Shown: positions 23,926 through 33,243 of the stretch, piece after piece
Layout: each line of letters opens with the position of its first letter
Position numbering within the stretch: the first letter of the stretch is position 1
NCBI GenBank assembly: GCA_934271715.1
Contig: CAKQRZ010000008.1
Span: 28,930 to 92,929 of the forward strand
Source: an uncultured Alphaproteobacteria bacterium
Lineage (GTDB): Bacteria > Pseudomonadota > Alphaproteobacteria > RF32 > CAG-239
Reading direction: 5' to 3'
Length of the DNA: 64,000 nt
Program-made: the position numbers and the translations under genes
The notes under the pieces: generated by a model
The model's input: only the letters and a program-made list of their open reading frames with translations
Told to the model about the DNA's origin: nothing
Database searches by the model: none

Positions 23926-26517
23926 TTATTCACGGCCGCCGCGGGTCATAAAACTCCTGCTCTTTCCGCGAACTTTGCTGCTGTTAACATCCAAGTTGCC
24001 GTCTGTAGCGCCTTCGTTGATAACCACTTTACGATTTGCAGGCTGAGTATTTACAACCTCTTCGCTGACATGTGGCGCTTTTTTAGCCGGAGTGTCATTA
24101 GTTACAACCTCTTCTGCATTAACCGGATTCTTTTCCGGTTCCGGAGCCGGAACAACTTCTGGCTCTGTCTCAACTACCGGTTTAGGAGCTTCCGGCTGGC
24201 GATGAGCCGCAACTTTACGGATTGCGCGCTTCCAAGCATTTTGATAGTCTTCGCCGCATTCAACACGTCCGCCGATATAACGGTTGTTGGTTACGCCGAT
24301 TTCTGCTCCCGGTCCCATATAACGTCCGGTTTTAGCGTCAACATAATCCAAAGCTTTGCCCATTTCCGCAGCCGAAACTTTGAATTTTTCGCCGCAGTTC
24401 AGCATAGCATTCATATCACGCATAACTTTGGTTAAGTCTTTATCGCCGTACATCGGCAAACCGTCCTTATCCAATTTTGTTACCAAAAATCCTTTGGCGC
24501 CGTTAGTAACGCGTTCAGTATTTTCAATCAATTTCATATACTTATACAAGAACTGCTCTTTAGTCATGTTGCCAAAGTAGTCCGGATTTGCCTTCATGGC
24601 GTTATCCAAATTCTGATACATTTTATCCCAAGCTTCGCCGGAAGAAACATTTTCTTTGCCAAACAAAGCAGAGTGATTTTCATAAATACCGGTCAATTTT
24701 TGGTGCATTTCATTCCAATGCTTTTCGCTGATGCCCATAGAAGCGTCATAAGCAGCCGGAGCTGTTACCTCAGGCGCATCAATCTCTGCAGCATTGACGG
24801 CTTTAGCAGCGCCGCCGTTTGGCGTCTGTTCCGCAACTGCAGTTTTAGCAACAGCGGCAGAATCCGCGGCAACTTTTGTAGAATCGGCAGCTGACGGTTC
24901 ATCTTTATGGAACCAGTTTTTAACTTTATCCATAACTCCGCCGGAATTTTCAGCTGCATTTGCTTCTACAGCATGGCTTGCTGCCCATAAGTTGCCGGCC
25001 AAGGCAATAACGCTGCCTAAACCCAAACCGAATTTAGCCTGTCTTAATTTAGCTCTGTTTTCAGCAGACGGATCGGCTTTGAAATCTTTCTTAACATCGC
25101 GGTAGTTTAAAGCCTGACTTGTTACAGAACCGGCAGAACGAACAACCGAGGAAGCAACTTTAGCGGTCATATAACCGGCTTTGTCGGCAACCCATCCGGA
25201 AGCTGCCCCCATTCCGGCAACCAAACCGGCTCCGGCAACACCGAATAAAGTACCGGTATAAGCTCTGTTTTTATATTTTTTATATTCTTTTTCATCGCCT
25301 TTGATTGCGGCAAAAGCTTTCTTTAAGCCTTTAAAGCCTGTCCACTCGCTGGCATCCATACCGGCTTTTTTAGCCTCGCGGATAGCTTTGGTTTTCTTTT
25401 CCACCAACGGCCATGTCCAAGAACCGGCTGCAGTATACAAAGCATATCCGGCAACTGCCGGCAAAGCCAAACCGGTTCCGGCAGCAGCCGTAACGGCTAT
25501 AGTTGCGGCAGCATCTGTAATTAAACGTGTTTTGTTGTTTTTAATATGTTCAACCGCAGCCTGCTTAACTTCATAAGCCTTGCCGAACAAGCCTTTCATC
25601 TTGCTGTCAAAGGATTCGCGGCGCTTGCTGAATACGGAAGCGGCTTTCTTACATCCTTTCTGCAACCAGCGATGTGCATAAGAAGCCATTTTTTTGGAAG
25701 TTTCAACGGCATTATGCAGGAAGTAATCAGCTTTTATTTTGGCTTTTCCGCCGTTTCCAAACAGATTATTCAAAGCTTTTTCAGCTTTATCGGCCTGCGC
25801 TTTAACATATTTAGCATAGTCTTTGCTTTCCGGATTAACCTGTTTTTCGGTCGGAGTCTCCATAGCGCTGCCGGCCACGCCTGTAGCCACGCCGATAGCC
25901 CAAAAGTCTTTAATATCGCGGTTTAAAGTCTGGCGCTTTTCTTCTTCTTTTTTCATAAAGAAATTTACATCGCCGGCGCGCAGCATAACAGCCTGCTGCT
26001 TTGCGCTTTCCAACAGCGAATCCCAATATTTCTGCGCTTCATCGGCACTCAGAGATTGACCGGAGTCGTCAACCACTTCAACCTTTTCTTTTATATCGGC
26101 AATTTCATCGGCGTTGTCTTTGTCATCCAAAAACGAATCCGCCATATCGCTGATTTTTTTGGTATTGCGCAGAACAGCGTCTTCATCTGTCATATCCAGA
26201 TGATTTTCTTTATCATAAACTTCTTGTTCGTCCTGCACCTGAGCCTGAACTTCTTTATCATCTTTAACCAGCTTTACAGCCTCATCAAAACGGGCATCGT
26301 ATTCTTCATCAGCCACAGCCTGTTGAATATAAGCTTTGGCACGCGCTTTTTTGATTTTATCCTGAGACTGCTCGTCTTTAAACGGAACCAGCAAGCTGTT
26401 TTGAGCATCATGCTCTTTCAGATATGCGACAGCTTCATCAAACTTATCGCCGAACTCATTTGTTTCCGTAATAATGCGAACTGCTTCATCAACAGACATT
26501 TCATTAGCCATTGTCAT
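23926..26517 (-). CDS. Large hypothetical protein, 863 aa, with central hydrophobic glycine-rich region
   Basis: No family recognised. Order: acidic helical N-terminus (1-200) with repeated YDARFDEAVKLVKDD/FDEAVAYLKEHD units, basic amphipathic region (about 235-340), Gly/Ala-rich hydrophobic stretches (about 335-520: ATIAVTAAAGTGLALPAVAG, GTLFGVAGAGLVAGMG, FGLGLGSVIALAGNLWAA), an Ala-rich linker, a globular domain (KHWNEMHQKLTGIYENHSAL, TGRYMGPGAEIGVTNNRYIG; about 600-770) and a Pro/Glu-rich tail ending MTRGGRE. No signal peptide. AAGGAG is close to both ATG 26517 and ATG 26511. Could be a secreted effector or cell-surface protein; that is speculation. Confidence 0.75.
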   Translation of the reverse strand: MTMANEMSVDEAVRIITETNEFGDKFDEAVAYLKEHDAQNSLLVPFKDEQSQDKIKKARAKAYIQQAVADEEYDARFDEAVKLVKDDKEVQAQVQDEQEVYDKENHLDMTDEDAVLRNTKKISDMADSFLDDKDNADEIADIKEKVEVVDDSGQSLSADEAQKYWDSLLESAKQQAVMLRAGDVNFFMKKEEEKRQTLNRDIKDFWAIGVATGVAGSAMETPTEKQVNPESKDYAKYVKAQADKAEKALNNLFGNGGKAKIKADYFLHNAVETSKKMASYAHRWLQKGCKKAASVFSKRRESFDSKMKGLFGKAYEVKQAAVEHIKNNKTRLITDAAATIAVTAAAGTGLALPAVAGYALYTAAGSWTWPLVEKKTKAIREAKKAGMDASEWTGFKGLKKAFAAIKGDEKEYKKYKNRAYTGTLFGVAGAGLVAGMGAASGWVADKAGYMTAKVASSVVRSAGSVTSQALNYRDVKKDFKADPSAENRAKLRQAKFGLGLGSVIALAGNLWAASHAVEANAAENSGGVMDKVKNWFHKDEPSAADSTKVAADSAAVAKTAVAEQTPNGGAAKAVNAAEIDAPEVTAPAAYDASMGISEKHWNEMHQKLTGIYENHSALFGKENVSSGEAWDKMYQNLDNAMKANPDYFGNMTKEQFLYKYMKLIENTERVTNGAKGFLVTKLDKDGLPMYGDKDLTKVMRDMNAMLNCGEKFKVSAAEMGKALDYVDAKTGRYMGPGAEIGVTNNRYIGGRVECGEDYQNAWKRAIRKVAAHRQPEAPKPVVETEPEVVPAPEPEKNPVNAEEVVTNDTPAKKAPHVSEEVVNTQPANRKVVINEGATDGNLDVNSSKVRGKSRSFMTRGGRE

Positions 26518-26761
26518 TAACTCCTTTTTGACACATTAACTCAACTTATACGGCGACTATACACCATTTTACCTTTGATTGCAATAACTTTTTTGTCAAA
26601 AAATGTAAAAAAATACCAAATAAATCTGCTATATAACAAATATAGTCCGCTAAAATTTGACAAATAGCAGCAATATTGTCAAATCTTTTACAAAAAAGCG
26701 CTTGCGTTTGCCGCGTTCATAGATTAAAGATGAAGAAAAATATATAAAAAACGAGGACGCA

Positions 26762-27844
26762 ATGAAAGTAGATATTTTTGATTTTGAACTGGATAAAGAC
26801 CTGATTGCCAAAAAACCTGCCAATCCGCGCGACAGCTCGCGCCTTTTGGATTTGTCGGAAGAAAATGAAATGCACGACCGCCGTTTTTATGACCTGCCGA
26901 AAATTCTGCGGCCGGACGATGTTCTTGTTTTTAACGACACCAAGGTCATTCCGGCGCGGCTTTACGGCCAGCGCGGCGAAGCTTTGGTTGAGGTCACGCT
27001 GTATCATCCGGATGACGGCATCAGCTGGTGGTCATTTATTAAAAATGCTAAAAGGCTCCGCACCGGCGATATCGTTCATTTTTATACAGCTGATATTCCA
27101 GCCGAAAAATCCGATTTCAGCGCCGAAGTTTTGCAAAAAGACGACGAAGACGGCGTAAAGATTCGCTTTACCTGCTCCGCCGACGAGCTGGGCAAAAAAC
27201 TTGAGCAATACGGCTCTATGCCGCTGCCTCCGTACATCAAGCGCGACAAGCCTTTAGCCGGTTTATGGAATCCCTACAACGACAAAGAAGACTATCAAAC
27301 CGTATATGCCAAGCATGAAGGCGCCGTTGCCGCTCCCACCGCCGGTTTGCACTTTACCGACCGCCTGCTGAAAGAAATTGATGACATGGGCGTAAAGCGC
27401 GTGTTCTTAACCCTGCATGTCGGCGCCGGCACTTTTTTGCCGGTTAAAACCGAAGATACGGAAAACCACAAAATGCACGCTGAGTTCGGCGTTATCACTC
27501 CTGAAGCCTGCCAAATCATCAATGACGCCAAAAAACAGGGGCGCCGCATTATTGCAGTCGGTACCACCTCGGTGCGCCTGCTGGAAAGCGCTGCCGATGA
27601 CACCGGCGTTTTGCATCCATTCTGCGGAGAAACCAACATTTTCATCACTCCGGGCTACAAGTTTAAAATCATTGATATGATTATCACAAACTTCCACCTG
27701 CCGAAATCAACTCTGTTTATGCTGATTTGCGCCATTGCCGGAACCGAAAGGATGAAAGCCGCCTATGCGCATGCTATTGCCGAAAAATATCGTTTTTATT
27801 CTTACGGCGACAGCTCTATTTTGAAATGTATAAATAAAATTTAA
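26762..27844 (+). CDS. queA: S-adenosylmethionine:tRNA ribosyltransferase-isomerase
   Basis: Makes epoxyqueuosine in tRNA anticodons by transferring the ribosyl part of SAM to preQ1. 360 residues; FDFELDKDLIAKKPANPRDSSRLL, VFNDTKVIPARLYG, AAPTAGLHFTDRLL, LTLHVGAGTFLPV and NFHLPKSTLFMLICAIAG are QueA hallmarks. The ATG follows GAGGACGCA. tgt is not in the window. Confidence 0.96.
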   Translation: MKVDIFDFELDKDLIAKKPANPRDSSRLLDLSEENEMHDRRFYDLPKILRPDDVLVFNDTKVIPARLYGQRGEALVEVTLYHPDDGISWWSFIKNAKRLRTGDIVHFYTADIPAEKSDFSAEVLQKDDEDGVKIRFTCSADELGKKLEQYGSMPLPPYIKRDKPLAGLWNPYNDKEDYQTVYAKHEGAVAAPTAGLHFTDRLLKEIDDMGVKRVFLTLHVGAGTFLPVKTEDTENHKMHAEFGVITPEACQIINDAKKQGRRIIAVGTTSVRLLESAADDTGVLHPFCGETNIFITPGYKFKIIDMIITNFHLPKSTLFMLICAIAGTERMKAAYAHAIAEKYRFYSYGDSSILKCINKI

Positions 27845-27870
27845 ACTCTTTTGTTTTATACTGCCGGATA

Positions 27871-29058
27871 ATGGAGGAAAAAGTGACAGAATCCGCGTCC
27901 GGCAGTTTAAAATATGTGATGTCTACCATCAAAAGCTCTTTTTTTCCGGCCTTATTGTTTGCCGCCGGATTAGTCATGTTCTTTGCCCAAAATCCCTATA
28001 AACACGAAACTTCTTTTTCTTTTCATATTGCTTTTTATTCTGTTGCCGTCGTCGGTTTAGCATTACTGGTGCTGGTTAACCGCTCTAAACCTTTTTTCAG
28101 CTTTATTTTAGGCAGTCTATGCTATGTTTTTCTCAATCTCTGCAAAAACAAATACGGCAGCGAATATCAGAGCAGCGCCGAATACCTATGGCTTTGTTTT
28201 GCCCTGCCGCTGAACCTGCTGCTGTTCTATTTTTTGGAGCCGCGCAAACTGCAGAGCCGCCGCGGCTTTTGGCTCACGATATTTTTATTGGCTCAGCTGG
28301 CTTTTATCCAGCATTTCGGCTTTATCATCACTAAACTGCCGTATTTAGATATAAATTTCGGCGCGCTGCCGCTGGAAGCCGCTATAGTTTGGCTTTTGGT
28401 GCTGGTGCCGCTGTCTATTGACATCAGCTTTAAAAACACGCTGGTAAACACCGGACTGTTTTACGCTGACTGCTGCCTGTTTCTGGGGCTTATGTATTCT
28501 GACAGCGCTTCCGGCGCGACAACATTCTTTTTAAGCTTTGCTTTGATTTTGTTTTGGACCACGGTTTTTGATTTGTATCATCAATATAATTATGACGTGC
28601 TGGAAAATGTCGGCAGCTACAACGCCTATCTATCGCACGCCAACAACAAATTTCCTTATAAATACACCATCGGACTGTTCAGCATAGACAACCGCGACAA
28701 GCTGCTGAAAGTTATCGGCGAACACAAAATGCAGGAGCTGGAGCAAATGCTGGTCAAACGCATCTGCGAATTTCCGTACGGCATTACCATATACCGCTAT
28801 ATTGTGCCGTCGGAGCTGATTATGGTTTTCCAAAACGAAGACGCCAAACACACCATGGAATACGCCGAAAACATCCGCCATGTCATCGCTGCCGCCGATT
28901 TTGTCTTTACCAACGGCAAAAACCTAAAAATCACTATTTCTATCAGCGTTTCCGAGAAAACCCGCCTTGACCTTAACGCCACCGATGTAACCGCCCGCGC
29001 GCATAATTCCCTGCAGAAAGCCTACCGCTTTAACTGCAATATTGTCACTAAGGCTTAA
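27871..29058 (+). CDS. Membrane protein with degenerate GGDEF domain
   Basis: 395 residues. About seven or eight membrane helices (residues 20-225) are followed by a cytoplasmic domain from about 240. It starts VGSYNAYLSHANN, then KYTIGLFSIDNRDKLL and ITIYRYIVPSELIMVF, where a diguanylate cyclase would have YRYGGDEF, and ends LKITISISVSEK. The GGDEF loop is replaced by IVPSE, so cyclase activity is unlikely; a sensor or scaffold role is possible. GGAGG inside the first codons lies 5 bases before GTG 27883, so the true start may be GTG 27883 (MTESASG). Confidence 0.7.
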   Translation: MEEKVTESASGSLKYVMSTIKSSFFPALLFAAGLVMFFAQNPYKHETSFSFHIAFYSVAVVGLALLVLVNRSKPFFSFILGSLCYVFLNLCKNKYGSEYQSSAEYLWLCFALPLNLLLFYFLEPRKLQSRRGFWLTIFLLAQLAFIQHFGFIITKLPYLDINFGALPLEAAIVWLLVLVPLSIDISFKNTLVNTGLFYADCCLFLGLMYSDSASGATTFFLSFALILFWTTVFDLYHQYNYDVLENVGSYNAYLSHANNKFPYKYTIGLFSIDNRDKLLKVIGEHKMQELEQMLVKRICEFPYGITIYRYIVPSELIMVFQNEDAKHTMEYAENIRHVIAAADFVFTNGKNLKITISISVSEKTRLDLNATDVTARAHNSLQKAYRFNCNIVTKA

Positions 29059-29849
29059 TCTTTCTGCATCCTAGCGGTTAGCAATAAATATATTCCGCCT
29101 AAAAACGCCGGAACCGAAAGCAGCTGCCCCATAGTCAAGCCGCCCCACAGAAAACCCAGCTGAGCGTCCGGCTCCCTGAATTGTTCCAAAAGCGTCCTGA
29201 ATACAGCATAGCCTAAAAGGAATGCACCGGAAATAAAGCCTCGGCGCTCGCGGCACCATTTATTGCTCCACATCAAATTTAAGATTATAAACAGAGCTAT
29301 GCCCTCCAAACAAGCTTCATACAGCTGCGACGGATGGCGCGGCAGATAGCCGCCGCGCGGAAAACGCACAGCCCAAGCCGCATCGGTAACCCGCCCCCAC
29401 AGCTCATCATTTATAAAATTAGCCAAACGGCCTAAAAAAATACCGACCGGCACTACCGGCGCCGCCAAATCGGTTAAGCGCAGAAACGGAAATTTCAGCT
29501 TCCGCGCCGCCAAATACACCGCAATAATCACTCCGGCGATACCGCCATGAAAAGACATGCCGCCGTGCCATACCGCAAAAATCTCCAGCGGATTCTGCCC
29601 AAACTGCCCGTTGCTATAGGCCAAGACATAGCCGAGCCGCCCGCCCAATATAATACCGAGCGTCACATAAAAAACAATATCTTCCAAATTATTTTTAGTC
29701 AGCGGTATCTGATATTTTTGTATGCGCTTTGCCGCCAGCCACCAGCCGAATAAAATTCCCAATAAATACGCCAGCGAGTACCAGCGCAGCGCAAACGGCC
29801 CAATCTGAAATATAATCGGAGAAATTTCCGGATATGCAAGTCCTGTCAT
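29055..29849 (-). CDS. lgt: Phosphatidylglycerol-prolipoprotein diacylglyceryl transferase
   Basis: Adds diacylglycerol to the lipobox Cys of prolipoproteins such as Pal. 264 residues, seven membrane helices; the signature FAVWHGGMSFHGGIAG and GRLANFINDELWGRVTD contain the catalytic His and the conserved Arg/Asn region. RHPSQLYEACLEG follows. It overlaps the end of the GGDEF-like gene by 4 bases, convergent. Confidence 0.96.
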   Translation of the reverse strand: MTGLAYPEISPIIFQIGPFALRWYSLAYLLGILFGWWLAAKRIQKYQIPLTKNNLEDIVFYVTLGIILGGRLGYVLAYSNGQFGQNPLEIFAVWHGGMSFHGGIAGVIIAVYLAARKLKFPFLRLTDLAAPVVPVGIFLGRLANFINDELWGRVTDAAWAVRFPRGGYLPRHPSQLYEACLEGIALFIILNLMWSNKWCRERRGFISGAFLLGYAVFRTLLEQFREPDAQLGFLWGGLTMGQLLSVPAFLGGIYLLLTARMQKD

Positions 29850-30077
29850 AACAACCCTCTGTTTTTATTTATTGCTTAAAAGTATATTAACAAAAATCAG
29901 ATAATCCACATCTAAAAATAATTATAAACATCAAAAAAATTATCTTATTGATAAATCGCGATTTATTTTTTTATATTTTTTGCCAAAAACAAAAAAAGTG
30001 GAAAACTTGTGAAAGATAATTGTTTTTTTCTAAAATAATGTGCCATTTTGAAAATGAATTTTCACAAAGGAACCGGG

Positions 30078-30551
30078 ATGCTGGCACAAAAATATAAATA
30101 TAATCCATTGGACGACGTTGAGTGCATGTTTGCAAATCAAACCCACACCACAGAACGCCGCAACTCCAATGAAATTGTGGTGGAAGTTTCCGGCAAATGG
30201 GATAATATGCTGCTGTTTTTCGCTTGGGAAGAAAACATGAACTGCCTGCACATTTCCTGCCTTTTGAATCTGGAACCGGCTAACGTAAATCTGCCAAGTA
30301 TTTTTGAGCTGCTGGCTCTGCTGAACGAAGACCTTTGGGTCGGCTATTTTTCATATTGGGAAGAAATGAAAATGCCGGTGTTCAAGCATTCGCTGTTTAT
30401 AGACCATGATGAATTTAATTTTAGCGGCAAGCTGCAGCAGGTTATCAATATCGCCCTGACTGAGTGCGAACGCGCTTATCCGATTTTCCACGCGGTTCTA
30501 AAGCAAAATATTGCTCCGCGCAAAGCTTTGCTGCCGCTTACTATAATGTAA
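30078..30551 (+). CDS. YbjN domain-containing protein
   Basis: 157 residues from ATG 30078, chosen because AAAGGAACCGGG precedes it; an earlier start at 30048 has none. NPLDDVECMFA, NEIVVEVSGKWDNMLLFFAWEEN, FELLALLNEDLWVGYFSYWEE, HSLFI and NIALTECERAYPIFHAVL match the YbjN family typical of Alphaproteobacteria. The fold resembles type III secretion chaperones, but no biochemical role is established. The 3' end overlaps the convergent thioesterase gene. Confidence 0.88.
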   Translation: MLAQKYKYNPLDDVECMFANQTHTTERRNSNEIVVEVSGKWDNMLLFFAWEENMNCLHISCLLNLEPANVNLPSIFELLALLNEDLWVGYFSYWEEMKMPVFKHSLFIDHDEFNFSGKLQQVINIALTECERAYPIFHAVLKQNIAPRKALLPLTIM

Positions 30552-31284
30552 CTTTCTGCCACTTAATCCGACAGCGCGCCAATTCGGTGCTTTTATCCGA
30601 TTCGCGTATAGAATGAAACGTCTCTTCAGCGTTCTGTGCGCTTAAAACTGCCACATCTTCGCCGTATACAGCGCTTTTTTTGAAATTTATTTCAATTTCT
30701 GCCGGATAATGCTGCTGTCTGAAATCTTTATCTGCACATTCGCTCGCCCACAGCGGATATACCGCATTGTTGACATGGTTATTGATATCTATATCATCAA
30801 AGCGGACTTTAATTATATCTTCGCGTTCAAAATTCTCCGGCAAGGCGATCTTCATAAACTCCACCGGCAGCGCCCGCTCGTTCAGCGGCGTATAGTCCGG
30901 AAAATATTTGCTGAGCGGCACCGGACGCAGGCGGGCTAAATCAATCAAAACCCATTGGCTGCTGACTTTAATAATCTCCGCGCCTTGTGCATCGTATATC
31001 ACAAAATCGCGGACGGCTCCCCACAGCTTTGCTTCGGCCGGCCAAGTTTCTATTACAAAATGCTCATCCATTTTCGGCAGGCGGTTTATCTGCAAAAAAT
31101 AATCCGTGCCGAACCAAGTCAGCCCGCGTTCGGAACATTTTTCCAGCCCGACGCCCAACGCATCGGCGCTGCCCATAGCTGCGTCCTGCAGCAAGTTCAT
31201 CAATGTAAGCAAGCGTAAAAAGCCATGACAATCCGCTTCATAGCTTTTTACGATATATTCTTTTTTGTATTTAGAAACAATCAT
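30541..31284 (-). CDS. Acyl-ACP thioesterase (FatA/FatB family)
   Basis: 247 residues with two hot-dog domains. YIVKSYEADCHGFLRLLTLMNLLQDAA, LTWFGTDYFLQINRLP and the second-domain VRFDDIDINNHVNNAVYPLWA are characteristic; DIDINNHVNN carries the Asn-His catalytic pair. It releases free fatty acids from acyl carrier protein. Its presence with fabD/fabG later in the window suggests the cell can divert nascent chains, but specificity cannot be read. Confidence 0.85.
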   Translation of the reverse strand: MIVSKYKKEYIVKSYEADCHGFLRLLTLMNLLQDAAMGSADALGVGLEKCSERGLTWFGTDYFLQINRLPKMDEHFVIETWPAEAKLWGAVRDFVIYDAQGAEIIKVSSQWVLIDLARLRPVPLSKYFPDYTPLNERALPVEFMKIALPENFEREDIIKVRFDDIDINNHVNNAVYPLWASECADKDFRQQHYPAEIEINFKKSAVYGEDVAVLSAQNAEETFHSIRESDKSTELARCRIKWQKVTL

Positions 31285-31293
31285 TTTCTTTTA

Positions 31294-31899
31294 CTAAAAC
31301 AAATTAGTCCCAGCGGCAAAACCGGCCAATTTATACTTTTCAAAACGATTTTCCAAACGTTTGGTATAGGCTTCGCCTTTTTCCGGATTTGCCGAATGGT
31401 AGCGCTTAGCGGCTTTTTTCCAGCTTTGACCGTGGCGGCTGTACAATGTACGCAAAAATTTTGCGCTGTATTTCACATTATTGGCCGGATCAATCGCTTC
31501 ATCAACCGAATTAAACGCTTCTCCGTGATATTTTAAGTTAATCTGCATACATCCCACGTCTATGCTCTCTATGCCCTGCGCCTGAAATTTTTTAACCGCA
31601 CGCACCGCATCTTCGCGGGAAGCAAAATAGTAGCCTTTTCCTTTAACATTAACTGTCCACGGCCAAGCTACATATCTGTTTTGCAAATCATCCCATCTGC
31701 CGCTTTCTACAGCCGAAATAGTCTGCAGCAAATCAAATTTTACGCCGTATTCGTCGCCTGCCTCTTTAGCGGCAACAGAACAAAGAGCCCCATCGTTAAC
31801 CAGCTCTTTTGCCGGCAGCATGTCTGCGTCTCCGTTTGCATAAATTGCATTGCTGAACAGCACAAAAACGCCGACTAAAAAACAAAACTTATTAAACAC
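31294..31899 (-). CDS. Lytic transglycosylase-like protein (SLT domain)
   Basis: 201 residues with an N-terminal signal peptide (FCFLVGVFVLFSNAIYANG). KFDLLQTISAVESGRWDD carries the catalytic-type Glu of the SLT lysozyme-like fold; IDVGCMQINLKYHG and AIDPANNVKYSAKFLRTLY continue the GLMQIN and repeat motifs, and AAKRYHSANPEKGEAYTKR closes the domain. It probably cleaves peptidoglycan in the periplasm. Similar single-domain enzymes often serve secretion or flagellar systems. Confidence 0.88.
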   Translation of the reverse strand: MFNKFCFLVGVFVLFSNAIYANGDADMLPAKELVNDGALCSVAAKEAGDEYGVKFDLLQTISAVESGRWDDLQNRYVAWPWTVNVKGKGYYFASREDAVRAVKKFQAQGIESIDVGCMQINLKYHGEAFNSVDEAIDPANNVKYSAKFLRTLYSRHGQSWKKAAKRYHSANPEKGEAYTKRLENRFEKYKLAGFAAGTNLF

Positions 31900-32209
31900 G
31901 ATAAGGTGTCATCCTATAATGCTGACCTGCCGGCAGACGATATCCCGTCTTTTAAGAATTTCAATCATCTTTCGCAATTTAATGCAGCCAAACAAAGCAG
32001 CGTTAAACACTTTTAACCATTCCTTAAAAAGTATTAACGAACAATTAAACACGAGTCATATAGCACCTATTTTTTGAAAAATCCAGCAAAAAGAGTCGCT
32101 TAAGCCGAAAATTTAAAACTTGACACAGCTTAACTATTTGATTTTGCTGATTTAAGCCATATTAGAACTGCCGGATTTTTCAGAACTTCAACATTCTGAT
32201 TTATAAAAC

Positions 32210-32237
32210 TTGAAATCTGCGAAAAAATATCTATAAT
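32210..32237 (+). promoter_or_regulatory. Promoter of the tmRNA gene
   Basis: TTGAAA (32210-32215), 16-bp spacer, perfect TATAAT (32232-32237), just upstream of the tmRNA acceptor piece. Confidence 0.7.
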
Positions 32238-32244
32238 ATATAGC

Positions 32245-32540
32245 GTCAGCTTGCTGACTATGACACCAGAAGCCTTATGAAATAGGTACATTGGACCCGG
32301 GGGCAGTACCCGGCACCTCCACCAATTTTACGGGGGTGAACCAGGCTTGACAGTGTATAGTAAAGATATGTGTTGTGTTCGGTGAGATACCACCGTTATC
32401 GGTTCAAATTTAAATGAATGCAAATGATAATTTTGCACCGGTTGCTGTAGCTGCTTAAGGTTAAGGCAACAAACTTAAATTCTTCGGCCTTTGGTTAGGC
32501 CAAAGTGGGGACGGGGCCGCCCAGCAACAGAGAGGCCCTA
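32245..32540 (+). ncRNA. ssrA: Two-piece (circularly permuted) transfer-messenger RNA
   Basis: Rescues stalled ribosomes and tags the nascent protein. The gene is permuted: the acceptor piece comes first, with a T-arm-like CCGGG-GGCAGTA-CCCGG and the end GGCACCTCCACCA (CCA at 32322-32324). A short spacer follows, then the coding piece starting GGGGGTGAACCAGG (32332), whose GGGGGTG pairs with CACCTCC. The tag frame is at 32420-32458: ANDNFAPVAVAA and a TAA stop. Processing removes the spacer and leaves two RNAs, as known for Alphaproteobacteria. Outer ends are approximate. sspB follows directly. Confidence 0.93.
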
Positions 32541-32563
32541 AATTTTATTTTTTAGGTGATAAA

Positions 32564-33022
32564 ATGGTAAATTTTGTAGAAAAAATAGATTATGACGAAC
32601 TGGTAGAAAAATCCCTGCGCAGCGTGGTTTATTATGCGCTGAAAATTGTAGAAACGCAGGGGCTGCCGGGGGAAAATCACTTTTATATTACTTTTAAGAC
32701 CAATTTTCCGGGAACCATCATCTCTAAAAATCTGCAAATTCAATATCCCGACACTATGACGATTGTGCTGCAGAATCAGTTTGAAAATCTGGTCGTGCGC
32801 CACAACAGCTTTTCGGTAGATTTAAGCTTCGGCGGCATGCCGCAGACCATTACCATTCCGTTTGACGCCATTACCTATTTTGCCGACCCTTACGCTAAAT
32901 TCGGACTCAGCTTTACTTTGGACGAGGGCAACACGCCGACTGCCAATAATTCGGCAGAGCCGCAGTCAGCCGCTTCCGGAGATGCGCAGGTAATTTCTTT
33001 TGACAGCTACCGTAAAAAATAA
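32564..33022 (+). CDS. sspB: ClpXP adaptor SspB (alpha type)
   Basis: 152 residues. YDELVEKSLRSVVYYALKIV, HFYITFKTNFPGTIIS, MTIVLQNQFENLVV and IPFDAITYFADPYAKFGLSF match SspB. A flexible Asn/Ala/Ser linker leads to a C-terminal tail (VISFDSYRKK), the place where SspB docks on ClpX. SspB binds ssrA-tagged proteins and hands them to ClpXP. Its gene lies directly behind the tmRNA gene, so tag and reader are neighbours. AGGTGATAAA precedes the ATG. Confidence 0.92.
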   Translation: MVNFVEKIDYDELVEKSLRSVVYYALKIVETQGLPGENHFYITFKTNFPGTIISKNLQIQYPDTMTIVLQNQFENLVVRHNSFSVDLSFGGMPQTITIPFDAITYFADPYAKFGLSFTLDEGNTPTANNSAEPQSAASGDAQVISFDSYRKK

Positions 33023-33243
33023 TGATTAAAAAATCTGTTGTTATTGCCGGACGCCACGCCACCAGCATTTGTCTGGAAGAGGAATTTTTTGCCGCGCTTT
33101 ATGAAATAGCCGGCACAAAGAAAATGAGCTTAAATCAACTTGTGACGCAAATAGACAGCGCCAGAAACAACGCCAATCTTTGCAGCGCCTTGCGCGTGTA
33201 TGCCTTAAAATATTATCAGCAGAAATCAATTGCGCCAAAATGA
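33022..33243 (+). CDS. Ribbon-helix-helix domain protein
   Basis: 73 residues. KKSVVIAGRHATSICLEEEFFAALYEIA and SLNQLVTQIDSARNN, NLCSALRVYALKYY match the alphaproteobacterial RHH_4-type family, putative DNA-binding regulators of unknown target. The ATG overlaps the sspB stop (TAATG), so the two are coupled. A paralogue is at 49554. The 3' end overlaps convergent trkH by 18 bases. Confidence 0.85.
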   Translation: MIKKSVVIAGRHATSICLEEEFFAALYEIAGTKKMSLNQLVTQIDSARNNANLCSALRVYALKYYQQKSIAPK

